A stretch of 27,834 bases of DNA from assembly GCA_044375915.1 (NCBI GenBank), contig JBILLU010000024.1, positions 1 through 27,834 of the forward strand, read 5' to 3'. Both the position numbers and the translations under genes were made by a program. This stretch comes from JAFEBO01 sp044375915. GTDB lineage: Bacteria > Planctomycetota > Phycisphaerae > Phycisphaerales > UBA1924. Every line of letters begins with the position of its first letter. Position 1 is the first letter of the stretch. A model generated the notes under the pieces. It saw only the letters and a program-made list of their open reading frames with translations, was not told the origin of the DNA and did not search any database. Positions 12,699 through 20,573 of this stretch are shown here, one piece after another.

Positions 12699-15527
12699 AT
12701 GTCTGACGACCTGAACCTCAACCCCCAGCACAGCCCCGACGCCAATCTCTCCAGCGGCTTCGACGCGGGTAGTGGTGGGGGCGGTGGGGTCGACATCCCG
12801 GGCGCCGGCACCCCCGGCGGGCGAGTGCTCGATCTCGACATCCAGCGCGAACTGCAGGACTCTTACCTCACGTACGCGATGAGCACCATCATGGACCGGG
12901 CCCTGCCCGATGTCCGTGACGGCCTCAAGCCCTCGCAGCGACGCATCTTGGTCGCGATGAACGATCTCAAGCTCCGCCCCGGCAAGAAGCACCTCAAGTG
13001 CGCCAAGATCGCCGGTAACACCTCGGGCGACTATCACCCGCACGGCGAAGCCGTCGTCTATCCCACCCTCGTCGGCATGGCTCAGCGCTGGCGCATGCGT
13101 GTGCCGCTCATCGACCCCCAGGGCAACTTCGGCTCCATCAACGGCGACCCGCCGGCGGCGATGCGATACACCGAAGCCCGCATGACCCACGCCGCCGTGG
13201 ATATGCTCGCCGATCTCGAGTTCGAGACCGTCGACTTCCAGCCCAACTACGACGATCGCCTGATGGAGCCGATGATCCTGCCCGGCAAGTTCCCCAACTT
13301 GCTGATCAACGGCGGCATCGGCATCGCCGTCGGCATGGCCACCAGCCTCCCGCCGCAGAACCCCACCGAGGTCTTCGACTCCATCATCCGCACCATCGAG
13401 AACCCCTCGATCGGCCTGATGGAACTCATGCAGGACGTCGTCGACGCCAACGGCAACGTCGTCCGCCGCGGCATCAAGGGGCCTGATTTCCCGACTGGCG
13501 GCACGATCCTCGGCCGCCGCGGCATCCTCGAGGCCTACGCCAGCGGTCGCGGCCGCATCTCCGTCCGCGGCAGCGTCAAGATCGAACCCCTCGGCGGCAT
13601 CAAGAAGGGCAAGGCCGCCGAAGCCGCCGCCGACGGCGCTCCCGCCGAAGGCTCCAAGTCCGACCGCTATCAGCTCGTCATCAGCGAGATCCCGTACAAC
13701 TCGTCGCAGGAGCTCCTGCTCAAGAAGATCGTCGAGGCCGTCGAGGAGGACAAGATCCCCGATGTCTCCGACGTCCGCGATGAGTCGGGCCGCGAAGCCG
13801 CCACCCGCATCGTGATCGAGCTCAAGCGCGGCGCCGACCCCCGCGTGGTCGAGAAGCAGCTCTACGAGTTCACGAGTCTGCAGGACACTTTCAGCATCAT
13901 GAACATCGCGCTGGTGAACCGCCAGCCGCGGACGCTGTCGCTGAAGGAACTGATCGACCTCTACATCGCCCACCGCAAAGACGTGATCCGTCGCCGCACC
14001 ATGTACCTGCTGCGGCACGCCAAGCAGAACGCCCACCGCTTGGAGGGCTTGGTCTACGCCGTCTGCGACATCGACGAAGTCATCCGGATCATCCGCGGCA
14101 GCCGCACCCGCGAAGAAGCGATCGAGAAGTTGATGGAGCGTCGCTTCCAGATTCCCGCGACCCACCCCTACGCCCCCAAGCTGCCGGCCCGCCTCATGGC
14201 GATGATCAAGGCCGCGGAACCCGCGGGCGGCATCGCCCTCAGCCGCGTGCAGGCCGAGGCCATCGGCGGCCTGCGCCTCATCCAGCTCGTCGGCCTCGAG
14301 ATCGAGAAACTCGTCAGCGAGTACAACGAGCTCGTGAAGCAGATCGAGGAGTATGAGTCCATCCTCGCCAGCGACGCCAAGGTGCTTGGCATCGTGAAGG
14401 ACGACACGCTCGAAATGCGGGCCCGCTGGGCGTCGGCCAAGAACAACGAGCGCCAGACCCAGATCGACGACACCGAAGTCGACATCACCATCGCGGAACT
14501 GATCGCCAAGGAAGACGTCGCCGTCACCATCAGCCACCAGGGCTACGTGAAGCGCGTCCCGCTCGACACCTACCGCACCCAAGGCCGCGGCGGCAAGGGC
14601 ATCCGCGCCGGCGACGCCAAGGACGAGGACTTCATCGAGCACGTCTTCGTCGCGGGCACGCACGACGACCTGCTCTGCTTCACCAACACCGGGCGCATCT
14701 TCAAGATCAAGGTCTACGAGGTGCCGGAGATGAGCCGCACCAGCAAGGGCCGCGCGATCATCAACCTGCTCGAGCTCAAGCCGGGCGAGAAGACCTGCGC
14801 CTACCTCGCGATCAAGAACTTCGAGGAGGGCAGCAACTTCCTGACGTTCGCCAGCCGCGGCGGCATCGTGAAGCGCACCGCGCTCAAGGACTACCGCAAC
14901 GTCAACAAGGGCGGCATCATCGCCGTGGGCCTCAAGGACGGCGACAGCCTGCTGGATGTTGTGATGACCGGCGGCCGCGACGACATCATGCTCATCACCG
15001 CCTTGGGCAACGCCATCCGCTTCCCCGAGGAAGACGCCCGTCTGATGGGTCGCTCCGCCGCGGGCGTGAAGGGCATCGAGCTCGAAGAGGGCGACGAGGT
15101 CATCGGTGCCGTGCGAGTGGAGATGAAACCTGACGCCGACGGCGACGCGATCACCGTCGAGCCCGCCATGAGCCTCCTCACCATCACCCAGAACGGCTAC
15201 GGCAAGCGCACGCTGGTGGACGAGTACCGGGTCCAGCCCGAGACCGGCAAGGCCCGCTCCCAGTCCCGTGGCGGCAAGGGCCGCGCCGACATCAAGACCA
15301 GCGACCGCAACGGCCGCTCGGTCGCCGCTCTCGGCGTCCGCGACTCCGACGACGTCGTCGTCGTCAGCAAGGGCGGCCAGTTGGTCCGCGTGAAGGCCGG
15401 CGAGATCAGCCAGATCGGACGCGGCACGCAGGGTGTGCGAGTGGTCAGCTTGCACGACGGCGATCAGGTCATCGCCGCCGCCCGGATCGACGAAGCGGCC
15501 GGCGGCGAGGATGCTCCGGCGGTGTAG
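12699..15527 (+). CDS. gyrA: DNA gyrase subunit A
   Basis: The 942-residue product is the cleavage subunit that, with GyrB, introduces negative supercoils. After a Gly-rich N-terminal extension (about 1-40) comes the winged-helix/TOPRIM-facing core with active-site Tyr157 in AAMRYTEARM. A coiled-coil tower follows, then a beta-pinwheel C-terminal domain with a GyrA-box-like QGRGGKG at 628-634 and a second similar QSRGGKG near 855. The box argues for gyrase rather than topoisomerase IV. The quinolone-determining segment reads HPHGEAVVYP, giving Ala and Pro at the places of E. coli Ser83 and Asp87. A low-complexity insert (KKGKAAEAAADGAPAEGSKS) lies near 305-325. The ATG at 12699 has GGAG 6 nt upstream; another ATG at 12695 is out of frame and stops after three codons. 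gyrB is not nearby. Confidence 0.96.
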   Translation: MSDDLNLNPQHSPDANLSSGFDAGSGGGGGVDIPGAGTPGGRVLDLDIQRELQDSYLTYAMSTIMDRALPDVRDGLKPSQRRILVAMNDLKLRPGKKHLKCAKIAGNTSGDYHPHGEAVVYPTLVGMAQRWRMRVPLIDPQGNFGSINGDPPAAMRYTEARMTHAAVDMLADLEFETVDFQPNYDDRLMEPMILPGKFPNLLINGGIGIAVGMATSLPPQNPTEVFDSIIRTIENPSIGLMELMQDVVDANGNVVRRGIKGPDFPTGGTILGRRGILEAYASGRGRISVRGSVKIEPLGGIKKGKAAEAAADGAPAEGSKSDRYQLVISEIPYNSSQELLLKKIVEAVEEDKIPDVSDVRDESGREAATRIVIELKRGADPRVVEKQLYEFTSLQDTFSIMNIALVNRQPRTLSLKELIDLYIAHRKDVIRRRTMYLLRHAKQNAHRLEGLVYAVCDIDEVIRIIRGSRTREEAIEKLMERRFQIPATHPYAPKLPARLMAMIKAAEPAGGIALSRVQAEAIGGLRLIQLVGLEIEKLVSEYNELVKQIEEYESILASDAKVLGIVKDDTLEMRARWASAKNNERQTQIDDTEVDITIAELIAKEDVAVTISHQGYVKRVPLDTYRTQGRGGKGIRAGDAKDEDFIEHVFVAGTHDDLLCFTNTGRIFKIKVYEVPEMSRTSKGRAIINLLELKPGEKTCAYLAIKNFEEGSNFLTFASRGGIVKRTALKDYRNVNKGGIIAVGLKDGDSLLDVVMTGGRDDIMLITALGNAIRFPEEDARLMGRSAAGVKGIELEEGDEVIGAVRVEMKPDADGDAITVEPAMSLLTITQNGYGKRTLVDEYRVQPETGKARSQSRGGKGRADIKTSDRNGRSVAALGVRDSDDVVVVSKGGQLVRVKAGEISQIGRGTQGVRVVSLHDGDQVIAAARIDEAAGGEDAPAV

Positions 15528-15533
15528 TCGATC

Positions 15534-15564
15534 GAGAGAGAACGCGGAGTTGCGGAGGTGGCGG
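15534..15564 (+). repeat. GGAG-type repeat, Z left arm
   Basis: It begins GAGAGAGAACGCGGAG and continues TTGCGGAGGTGGCGG. It matches the reverse complement of 15735-15765 with few differences (16 bases GAGAGAACGCGGAG core, AA/TT swap, one shifted G). It starts 7 nt past the gyrA stop. Confidence 0.8.
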
Positions 15565-15603
15565 AGTCTCGCGGAGATGAAGCAGGGTGAAGGCCTCGCA
15601 TCG

Positions 15604-15617
15604 CTCGCCCCGTGCGG
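15604..15617 (+). repeat. Partial REP-like element
   Basis: CTCGCCCCGTGCGG is identical to the 3-prime half of the REP-like 29-mer at 16299-16327 and 16372-16401. Confidence 0.6.
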
Positions 15618-15686
15618 AGCGTTCGGCCGTTCTGCTTTCTCGCAACGCCGCCCCTCGAAGCAACGAGTGCGGCCATTCCCATCCGC

Positions 15687-15714
15687 CATTTGCTATCTGC
15701 TATTTGCCATTTGT
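15687..15714 (+). repeat. Heptamer tandem repeat, intergenic
   Basis: Four 7-mers in a row: CATTTGC, TATCTGC, TATTTGC, CATTTGT. The tract is AT-rich in a GC-rich genome. Unit length and copy number equal those of the tract at 6300-6327. Confidence 0.8.
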
Positions 15715-15734
15715 CTCCTCACACCCTCCCCCCT

Positions 15735-15765
15735 CCGCCCACTCCGCTTCTCCGCGTTCTCTCCC
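15735..15765 (-). repeat. GGAG-type repeat, Z right arm
   Basis: Inverted partner of 15534-15564. It encloses the partial REP-like element and the heptamer tract. Confidence 0.78.
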
Positions 15766-15780
15766 TTCCCCCGCAGCGAC

Positions 15781-15809
15781 TTGAGAGCGACGCACAAATC
15801 TGGTACTCT
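15781..15809 (+). promoter_or_regulatory. Candidate sigma70-like promoter, STAS gene
   Basis: TTGAGA (15781-15786), a 17-nt spacer, and TACTCT (15804-15809) with TGG just before it as an extended -10. The -10 ends 6 nt before the ATG, so the transcript would start at or beside the start codon. No SD is present. Confidence 0.5.
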
Positions 15810-15815
15810 CCCCTC

Positions 15816-16172
15816 ATGTCCACGGAATGGTCTGATTCCATCGTCATCGCCGACCTGACCGACGAGCCCGCGCTCTCGGAGGAACTCTCCGCCATCGCCG
15901 ACCGCCTCAGCGCCAAGGGCAACGCCACGCCCAGCGTGGTTCTCAATTTCGCCAACGTCACCTACGTCAACAGCAGCAACCTCGCCGGCCTGCTCAAGAT
16001 CCGCAAGATCCTCACCGAGAAAGGCCGCGGCCTGCGGCTCTGCTCCCTCTCCGAGGACGTCCAGTCCGTCATGAGCGTCACCGGCCTCGACAAGGTCTTC
16101 CGCTTCGCCCCCGACCCCATGATGGCCCTGGCCGGCCTGCAGATCGAAGAAGAGAATCGCACCAACGGCTGA
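15816..16172 (+). CDS. STAS-domain protein (anti-sigma factor antagonist-like)
   Basis: The 118-residue product is a single STAS domain. The hallmark region VVLNFANVTYVNSSNLAGLLKI (about 43-64) includes the Ser in NSSN that corresponds to the phosphorylated Ser of SpoIIAA/RsbV-type proteins. In such systems the unphosphorylated protein binds an anti-sigma kinase and frees a sigma factor or other client. No anti-sigma kinase or phosphatase gene is adjacent, so the partner must be elsewhere. It follows gyrA but is separated by 288 nt of repeats and has its own promoter-like box, so co-transcription is unlikely. The ATG at 15816 is the only start that gives the expected N-terminus. Confidence 0.82.
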   Translation: MSTEWSDSIVIADLTDEPALSEELSAIADRLSAKGNATPSVVLNFANVTYVNSSNLAGLLKIRKILTEKGRGLRLCSLSEDVQSVMSVTGLDKVFRFAPDPMMALAGLQIEEENRTNG

Positions 16173-16298
16173 TCGCGTCGCCGCAATTCGACAGCCTTTG
16201 GGCTCCCGCTCCCCAAGGGAGGGGCCTGGGGGTGGGTTGGAATTGGTGCGTGATCGAACAAGCTCTCAGTCACCCCGCCCACCCCGCCTGTCACCAAA

Positions 16299-16327
16299 AG
16301 CGAGCCGGGGCGTCCTCGCCCCGTGCG
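16299..16327 (+). repeat. REP-like element, copy 3
   Basis: AGCGAGCCGGGGCGTCCTCG followed by CCCCGTGCG. It pairs with the inverted copy 44 nt downstream, one mismatch in 29. Confidence 0.88.
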
Positions 16328-16371
16328 CCTTGGTTGCCAATTCGGGTGCATCATCGAGAACGACGGTTTCC

Positions 16372-16401
16372 CCGCACGGGGCGAGCACGCCCCGGCTCGC
16401 T
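16372..16401 (-). repeat. REP-like element, copy 4 (inverted)
   Basis: The reverse complement is AGCGAGCCGGGGCGTGCTCG followed by CCCCGTGCGG. The only difference from copy 3 is one base in the loop. Confidence 0.88.
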
Positions 16402-16485
16402 GCTGCCTTGTGCTCGACACCTTGCCAGTTCCCCGCACCCACGCTGCAACCGCCACGTATCACGCGTGTACCCTCTCAGCACGCG

Positions 16486-17250
16486 ATGACCACCCACGCA
16501 GCCATCCCCGCCCCGTCCTCATCGCCCCCCGCGACCAGCACCACCGACGCCGTCGCCGAGCTCCGCGACCTCAAGAAAACCTACTACAAGCCCGACGGCT
16601 CCATCATGGTCGAGGCCCTCCGCGGCATCAACCTCACCATCAAGCGCGGCGAGTACATCGCCATCATGGGCGCCTCGGGCTCCGGCAAGTCCACCCTCAT
16701 GAACATCCTCGGCTGCCTCGACCGTCCCACCGAGGGCGTCTACATGCTCGCCGGGCGCGACGTCGTCGGCATGGACGACGAGGAACTTTCCCTGTTCCGC
16801 GGCCGCACCATCGGATTCATCTTCCAGGCCTTCAATCTCATCCCCCAGCTCACCGTCGAGGCCAACGTCGAGGTCCCGCTCTTCTACCAAGGCATGAAAC
16901 CCTCCGAGCGCGCCAAAGCCTCCGAGTACGCCCTCGGCCTCGTCGGACTCAGCGACCGCCTCGGCCACCGCCCCCGCGAACTCTCCGGCGGCCAGCAGCA
17001 ACGCGTCGCCATCGCTCGCGCCCTCGTCACCCGCCCGTCGATCCTCATGGCCGACGAACCCACCGGCAACCTCGACAGCAAAACCGGCCAGGCGATCCTC
17101 GCGACGTTCGAAGACCTGCACCGCCAGGGCATGACGATCATCATGGTCACCCACGACGACAACATCGCCAAACGCTGCCGCCGTGTGGTGCGACTCGCTG
17201 ACGGCTTGGTCTGCGAGGACCGTCTCGTGGAACAACCGGTCGTGGCTTGA
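16486..17250 (+). CDS. ABC transporter ATPase, MacB/LolD type, without adjacent permease
   Basis: The 254-residue ATPase has Walker A GASGSGKS (62-69), Q-loop FQAFNL (113-118), signature LSGGQ (166-170), Walker B ILMADE (186-191) and H-loop His223. The wording GNILGCLDRPT-like after Walker A and the EPTGNLDSKTG stretch are those of the MacB/LolD/FtsE group, which power permeases that move lipoproteins, peptides or macrolides from the inner membrane. Residues 1-22 are an unusual Ala/Ser/Pro/Thr-rich extension. No MacB- or LolC-type permease is next to it: the neighbour downstream is a convergent secreted-protein gene and upstream is a STAS gene. The permease partner must be elsewhere. ATG at 16486 has no SD and a TACCCT box close upstream. 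Confidence 0.9.
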   Translation: MTTHAAIPAPSSSPPATSTTDAVAELRDLKKTYYKPDGSIMVEALRGINLTIKRGEYIAIMGASGSGKSTLMNILGCLDRPTEGVYMLAGRDVVGMDDEELSLFRGRTIGFIFQAFNLIPQLTVEANVEVPLFYQGMKPSERAKASEYALGLVGLSDRLGHRPRELSGGQQQRVAIARALVTRPSILMADEPTGNLDSKTGQAILATFEDLHRQGMTIIMVTHDDNIAKRCRRVVRLADGLVCEDRLVEQPVVA

Positions 17251-17264
17251 TCGGTCACGACCGG
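17236..17264. terminator. Inverted repeat between convergent genes, possible bidirectional terminator
   Basis: CCGGTCGTG (17236-17244) and CACGACCGG (17256-17264) are perfect 9-bp arms with an 11-nt loop. The structure spans the stop of the ABC ATPase gene, 14 nt from the stop of the convergent gene. There is no long T tract on either side. Confidence 0.5.
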
Positions 17265-17277
17265 ATCTCTGGTGCCG

Positions 17278-20200
17278 TCACTCGCAAAGCAGGATGTCGT
17301 ACGCCGCGGCGAAGATGACGAAGTCCCCATCATCAACCATTCCATCCCGGTTCAGATCCGCCGGGCACTCCGGCGGCATCTCAGGGTCTTCGCAGAGCAG
17401 AATGTTGTAAGCTCCCGCGAAGATGCTGAAGTCCTGATCCTCGACCAGATCATCGCAGTTCAGGTCGGCGGCACAGAACCCCAGAACCGCCTCGGAGCTC
17501 TCGGTCGACCCGAGCGCGTTGGTCGCGACGCAGACGAACCTCACCGCGTCCTCCGGGCGGAAATTGGTGATCGTCAGCGTCGGAGTGAACGCTCCGGAGA
17601 TCTCCGAGCCGTTGCCGGTCGGTCCATTGCCGATCCAGTCCGGTCCGACCCGCCACCGGTACGTCACTCCCTGACCGACTACTCCCGCGGCGAGCACAAC
17701 CGCCTCGCCCAGGCACGGGGTCTGACTCAGAGGCATCGTAGTGAACACCGGATGTTCGTCGACGCTGTGCAGCCCGAAGCCGAAGTCGACCAGGGGCCAC
17801 TGCGCATCCCAATCACCGATGAATGCCCACCAGTTCGTGATCGCTCCGGTGCCGATGTCGTGCGCAATGCCGCTGTCGAGACCCGGGATCGATTGCATCC
17901 AGAAGACGTACCAATTGTGCTCGGTCAGCCCCGCGGGCGGAACTCCCGAAGGCCATGCGTACGTCCGCGAGCCCCAGCTGTCGGCGTTTACGTCGAACAG
18001 CCCGCCACCGGAAGGCTTCCAATCAAAGATATCACTCGACGCATACGCCGGGTTCTCATAGTCGTAGTCGCTCGTCGTGTTCGGCGGCATATGGGTCCAG
18101 CCGCAGCGTCCGGTCACGAAAGTGCCGCTGCCGTCCTGACCGACGAACCGCGTCCAGAAGAGGTCGGTGTTCATGTCCTGGTTCTGGCACACATGCGAGA
18201 GCAGCGCCTCGATCTGGTGGCCGTGGTCGTGCACCGACTCGTTCGACGAGCGTGTCCAGTTGTAGTTGTACAACGTGTACGTCGAGCCGAAGATCGGCAG
18301 GTCATCGGGGAATCGGTTGCTGTTCGAGATATCGCCCGTCAGCGCGCTGGCCATGTTCGATTCGACCGGCACGATCTCTCCATGGTGATAGCCCCACAAC
18401 CAGACCTCACGCACTCCCAGCGACTCCACGGCGTGTTGCAGACCTGCCCGCGTCGCGATCGAAAGGTAATCCGGGAAGTACAGGCCGTTGGTGCCCGTGC
18501 GGTGATCGCGATTCCGATCCGGCGGCAACGGCTCGAAGATGTTGAGCGTCCGCACGACGCGGTACCCGACGCTCGGGCGTGCCGCCGCGTTCGCATAGCC
18601 GCGGAACCGGCTGCCCTCCTCGAGCATGAACTTCGTCTCGACCTCGATCGCGTCGATCCAGGCGAGCGTGTCGGCAACGGTGCCCGTGGCACCGCTGATG
18701 GAGTCGTCCACGTTCACGCCGTCGGGCGTCGGTACGTAGCGGATCGACAGGACCGGGATCTCGTAGACCGCGCCCAGGGCCGGTGTACGCAGGAACGGCT
18801 GTGCCGCAACTTCCTCCGCGGCACGAGCCGGGCTTGACACAACGATCGTCGCTTGCCCGGTCTGTCCCATGAACGTCGCGCTGATCGTGGCCGTGCCCGG
18901 CCCGACCGCCCGCGGCACCCCGGGCTCGTCAAACACCACCACGGATGGGTCCGAGGAGGACCATTGCGCGGAAGCGGCCAAGATGTTGGTCGGCCCCAGC
19001 TGCGTCATGCCGAGCGCGGTCGGCCAGCCACGCCAGGTCGGATACACGAACTCCAATGGTGGATCGATCGTCACCGAAGAGACGAGCAACTCGGCTCCAA
19101 CATCGTCCTTGATCTGCGCCGCCGTGCGGGCGAACGGGTAGATCCGCAGTTCATCCATGAGGCCGATCAGCGGCGTGCCGTAGACATCTCGGCCGAGCGA
19201 GAACGTGCTCGCCGTGACGGTCGGCAGGTTGTGGGGCGTCGTCTCCTCGCTCGCGAGGAGGCCATCCACGTACACCGCGATCTTCTGCTGCGAGTTGCTC
19301 CATGTATAGGCGAGATGGTGCCAGGCGCCCGCTTCCCAGTCCCGGACATCGAACGCGACGTCCATCTCGGGCGTGCCGCCGGTGCCGAACCGCGAGAAGA
19401 TCCCGCGCAGATTCGAGGATCCGTCTTTGGCCAGGAGGATGCCGCCTCCCGCTCCCCACCCCACGAACGTGTGATCCACGCCGTCGTTGCCGTTCCAGGT
19501 CGGCTTCACCCAGAACTCCACGGTGCCTTCATCCGAGCGGATGTTTCCGCTCGCGTTGTACCACAGCTGCGTCCCCGAGACGAACGACAGGCACCGCCCG
19601 ATCGCGCCGTTGGTGTAGCCGAGCGCTCCTTGCGTCGAGGGAATCTCCCCGTCCTCGCCGACGACCGAGTTCTCGAACGCCAGCACCAGCGACGGGTGCA
19701 GCGTCAGATCCTGCGCGTAGTCGCTCTGGATCTCCGCGGTCGTCCGGGCCGTGCCGTAGATGCGAATCTCGTCCAGCACCGACCGCGACTCGTTCCCGCC
19801 CCACCCGCCGCCGACGCGGAACGAGTCATCCGCGATCGCCGGCAGAGTCGCCGGCAGTGCCGCCGTGCTCTTGAGCGCCCCGTCGACGTACAGGCGTGTC
19901 TGCAGCGCCGCGCTGCTCCACGTCAGCGCGACGTGATGCCATCGGCCCGCCGACCACGACGAAACCCCAAACCCCACTCCCATCTCGGGCTTCCCTCCGA
20001 CCCCGTACTGGTTGAAGATGCCGCGCAGGTTGCCCGCGCCGTCCTTCAGCACGATCATGCCCCCGCCCGAGGCGCCCCAGTGCAGGAACGCGTGACCCTG
20101 GCCGTCGCTCCCGGCCCACGTCGGCTTCACCCAGAACTCAAGGGTTCCCTCGCCCGCGAGGATGTTCCCGGCAGCCCCGTAACGCAGGCCGGTCGGGTCG

Positions 20201-20382
20201 CCGAACACGCCGCCCCATTCCACCGCGCCGCGACCGTACGTCACGCCGTTGGCCGCCAGCGGCGTCTCGCCGCCCTGCCCGAGCAACGAACGCTCGAAAC
20301 GCAGATCCAGCGTCTGCCCGGCGGCGATCGTCGAGCCGATCGCCACCAGAGCGACGCTACGCACCGCACGCATCGTTGTCAT
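17278..20382 (-). CDS. Large secreted protein: two LamG domains, uncharacterised His-rich core, dockerin-like tail
   Basis: The 1034-residue product starts with a signal peptide (1-22, IGSTIAAGQT). Two LamG/concanavalin-like domains follow (about 55-225 and 265-430), each with FWVKPTW, NLRGIF, WHH and DE(I/L)RIY landmarks. About 436-517 is a bacterial Ig-like (BIG2) domain. About 540-870 is a core I cannot assign; it has WGYHHGE (663-669), ESNM (674-677), DISNSNR (684-690) and HDHGHQ (718-723), which look like a conserved or metal-binding site. An Ig-like domain (about 880-967) and two dockerin-like calcium repeats (970-1034), each ending in LLCE, close the protein. It is probably exported and bound to carbohydrate or a surface. 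The start at 20382 was chosen for GGGAGG about 5 nt upstream. The tail is near-identical in pattern to that of the metalloprotease at 82-2976. Confidence 0.88.
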   Translation of the reverse strand: MTTMRAVRSVALVAIGSTIAAGQTLDLRFERSLLGQGGETPLAANGVTYGRGAVEWGGVFGDPTGLRYGAAGNILAGEGTLEFWVKPTWAGSDGQGHAFLHWGASGGGMIVLKDGAGNLRGIFNQYGVGGKPEMGVGFGVSSWSAGRWHHVALTWSSAALQTRLYVDGALKSTAALPATLPAIADDSFRVGGGWGGNESRSVLDEIRIYGTARTTAEIQSDYAQDLTLHPSLVLAFENSVVGEDGEIPSTQGALGYTNGAIGRCLSFVSGTQLWYNASGNIRSDEGTVEFWVKPTWNGNDGVDHTFVGWGAGGGILLAKDGSSNLRGIFSRFGTGGTPEMDVAFDVRDWEAGAWHHLAYTWSNSQQKIAVYVDGLLASEETTPHNLPTVTASTFSLGRDVYGTPLIGLMDELRIYPFARTAAQIKDDVGAELLVSSVTIDPPLEFVYPTWRGWPTALGMTQLGPTNILAASAQWSSSDPSVVVFDEPGVPRAVGPGTATISATFMGQTGQATIVVSSPARAAEEVAAQPFLRTPALGAVYEIPVLSIRYVPTPDGVNVDDSISGATGTVADTLAWIDAIEVETKFMLEEGSRFRGYANAAARPSVGYRVVRTLNIFEPLPPDRNRDHRTGTNGLYFPDYLSIATRAGLQHAVESLGVREVWLWGYHHGEIVPVESNMASALTGDISNSNRFPDDLPIFGSTYTLYNYNWTRSSNESVHDHGHQIEALLSHVCQNQDMNTDLFWTRFVGQDGSGTFVTGRCGWTHMPPNTTSDYDYENPAYASSDIFDWKPSGGGLFDVNADSWGSRTYAWPSGVPPAGLTEHNWYVFWMQSIPGLDSGIAHDIGTGAITNWWAFIGDWDAQWPLVDFGFGLHSVDEHPVFTTMPLSQTPCLGEAVVLAAGVVGQGVTYRWRVGPDWIGNGPTGNGSEISGAFTPTLTITNFRPEDAVRFVCVATNALGSTESSEAVLGFCAADLNCDDLVEDQDFSIFAGAYNILLCEDPEMPPECPADLNRDGMVDDGDFVIFAAAYDILLCE

Positions 20383-20440
20383 AACCACCTCCCGCCGCGG
20401 AGAGGCTTGCACCTCGCATCCAGCGGCAACGAGTCGCGCG

Positions 20441-20446
20441 ATTCTA
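20441..20446 (-). promoter_or_regulatory. Candidate -10 (TAGAAT), LamG protein gene
   Basis: TAGAAT on the minus strand matches five of six consensus bases, 58 nt before the ATG. No good -35 is at 16-18 nt. Together with the clear SD, this gene would have a normal leader, unlike the leaderless candidates. Confidence 0.25.
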
Positions 20447-20573
20447 TTCGTGCGCAGCACAAAGGTCGCCCAAGGCGAGCGATCTCGGCGCACATGCGAC
20501 CCAGTCGCGACGCACTCCGCCTCGATGTACAAGCAAGCTGCGAGCGACTCGCGAACGCCCTGCGAATCCGCCG

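Larger units (their letters stand above)
16173..16485. other. Repeat-bearing intergenic region before ABC ATPase
   Basis: The 313 nt hold an inverted REP-like pair (16299-16327 and 16372-16401) and a C/G-skewed stretch around 16203-16236 (CTCCCGCTCCCCAAGG then GAGGGGCCTGGGGG) that can fold on itself. TACCCT at 16469-16474 is a possible -10, 11 nt before the ATG. No gene is seen. Confidence 0.6.

Noticed and set aside
11930..12706. 258-codon open frame across the nested repeats
   Set aside because: Its predicted protein is the translation of the repeat arms; it overlaps the gyrA start and has no SD.
12693..15689. 998-codon open frame antisense to gyrA
   Set aside because: Spans the whole of gyrA and the adjacent repeats; no recognisable domain.
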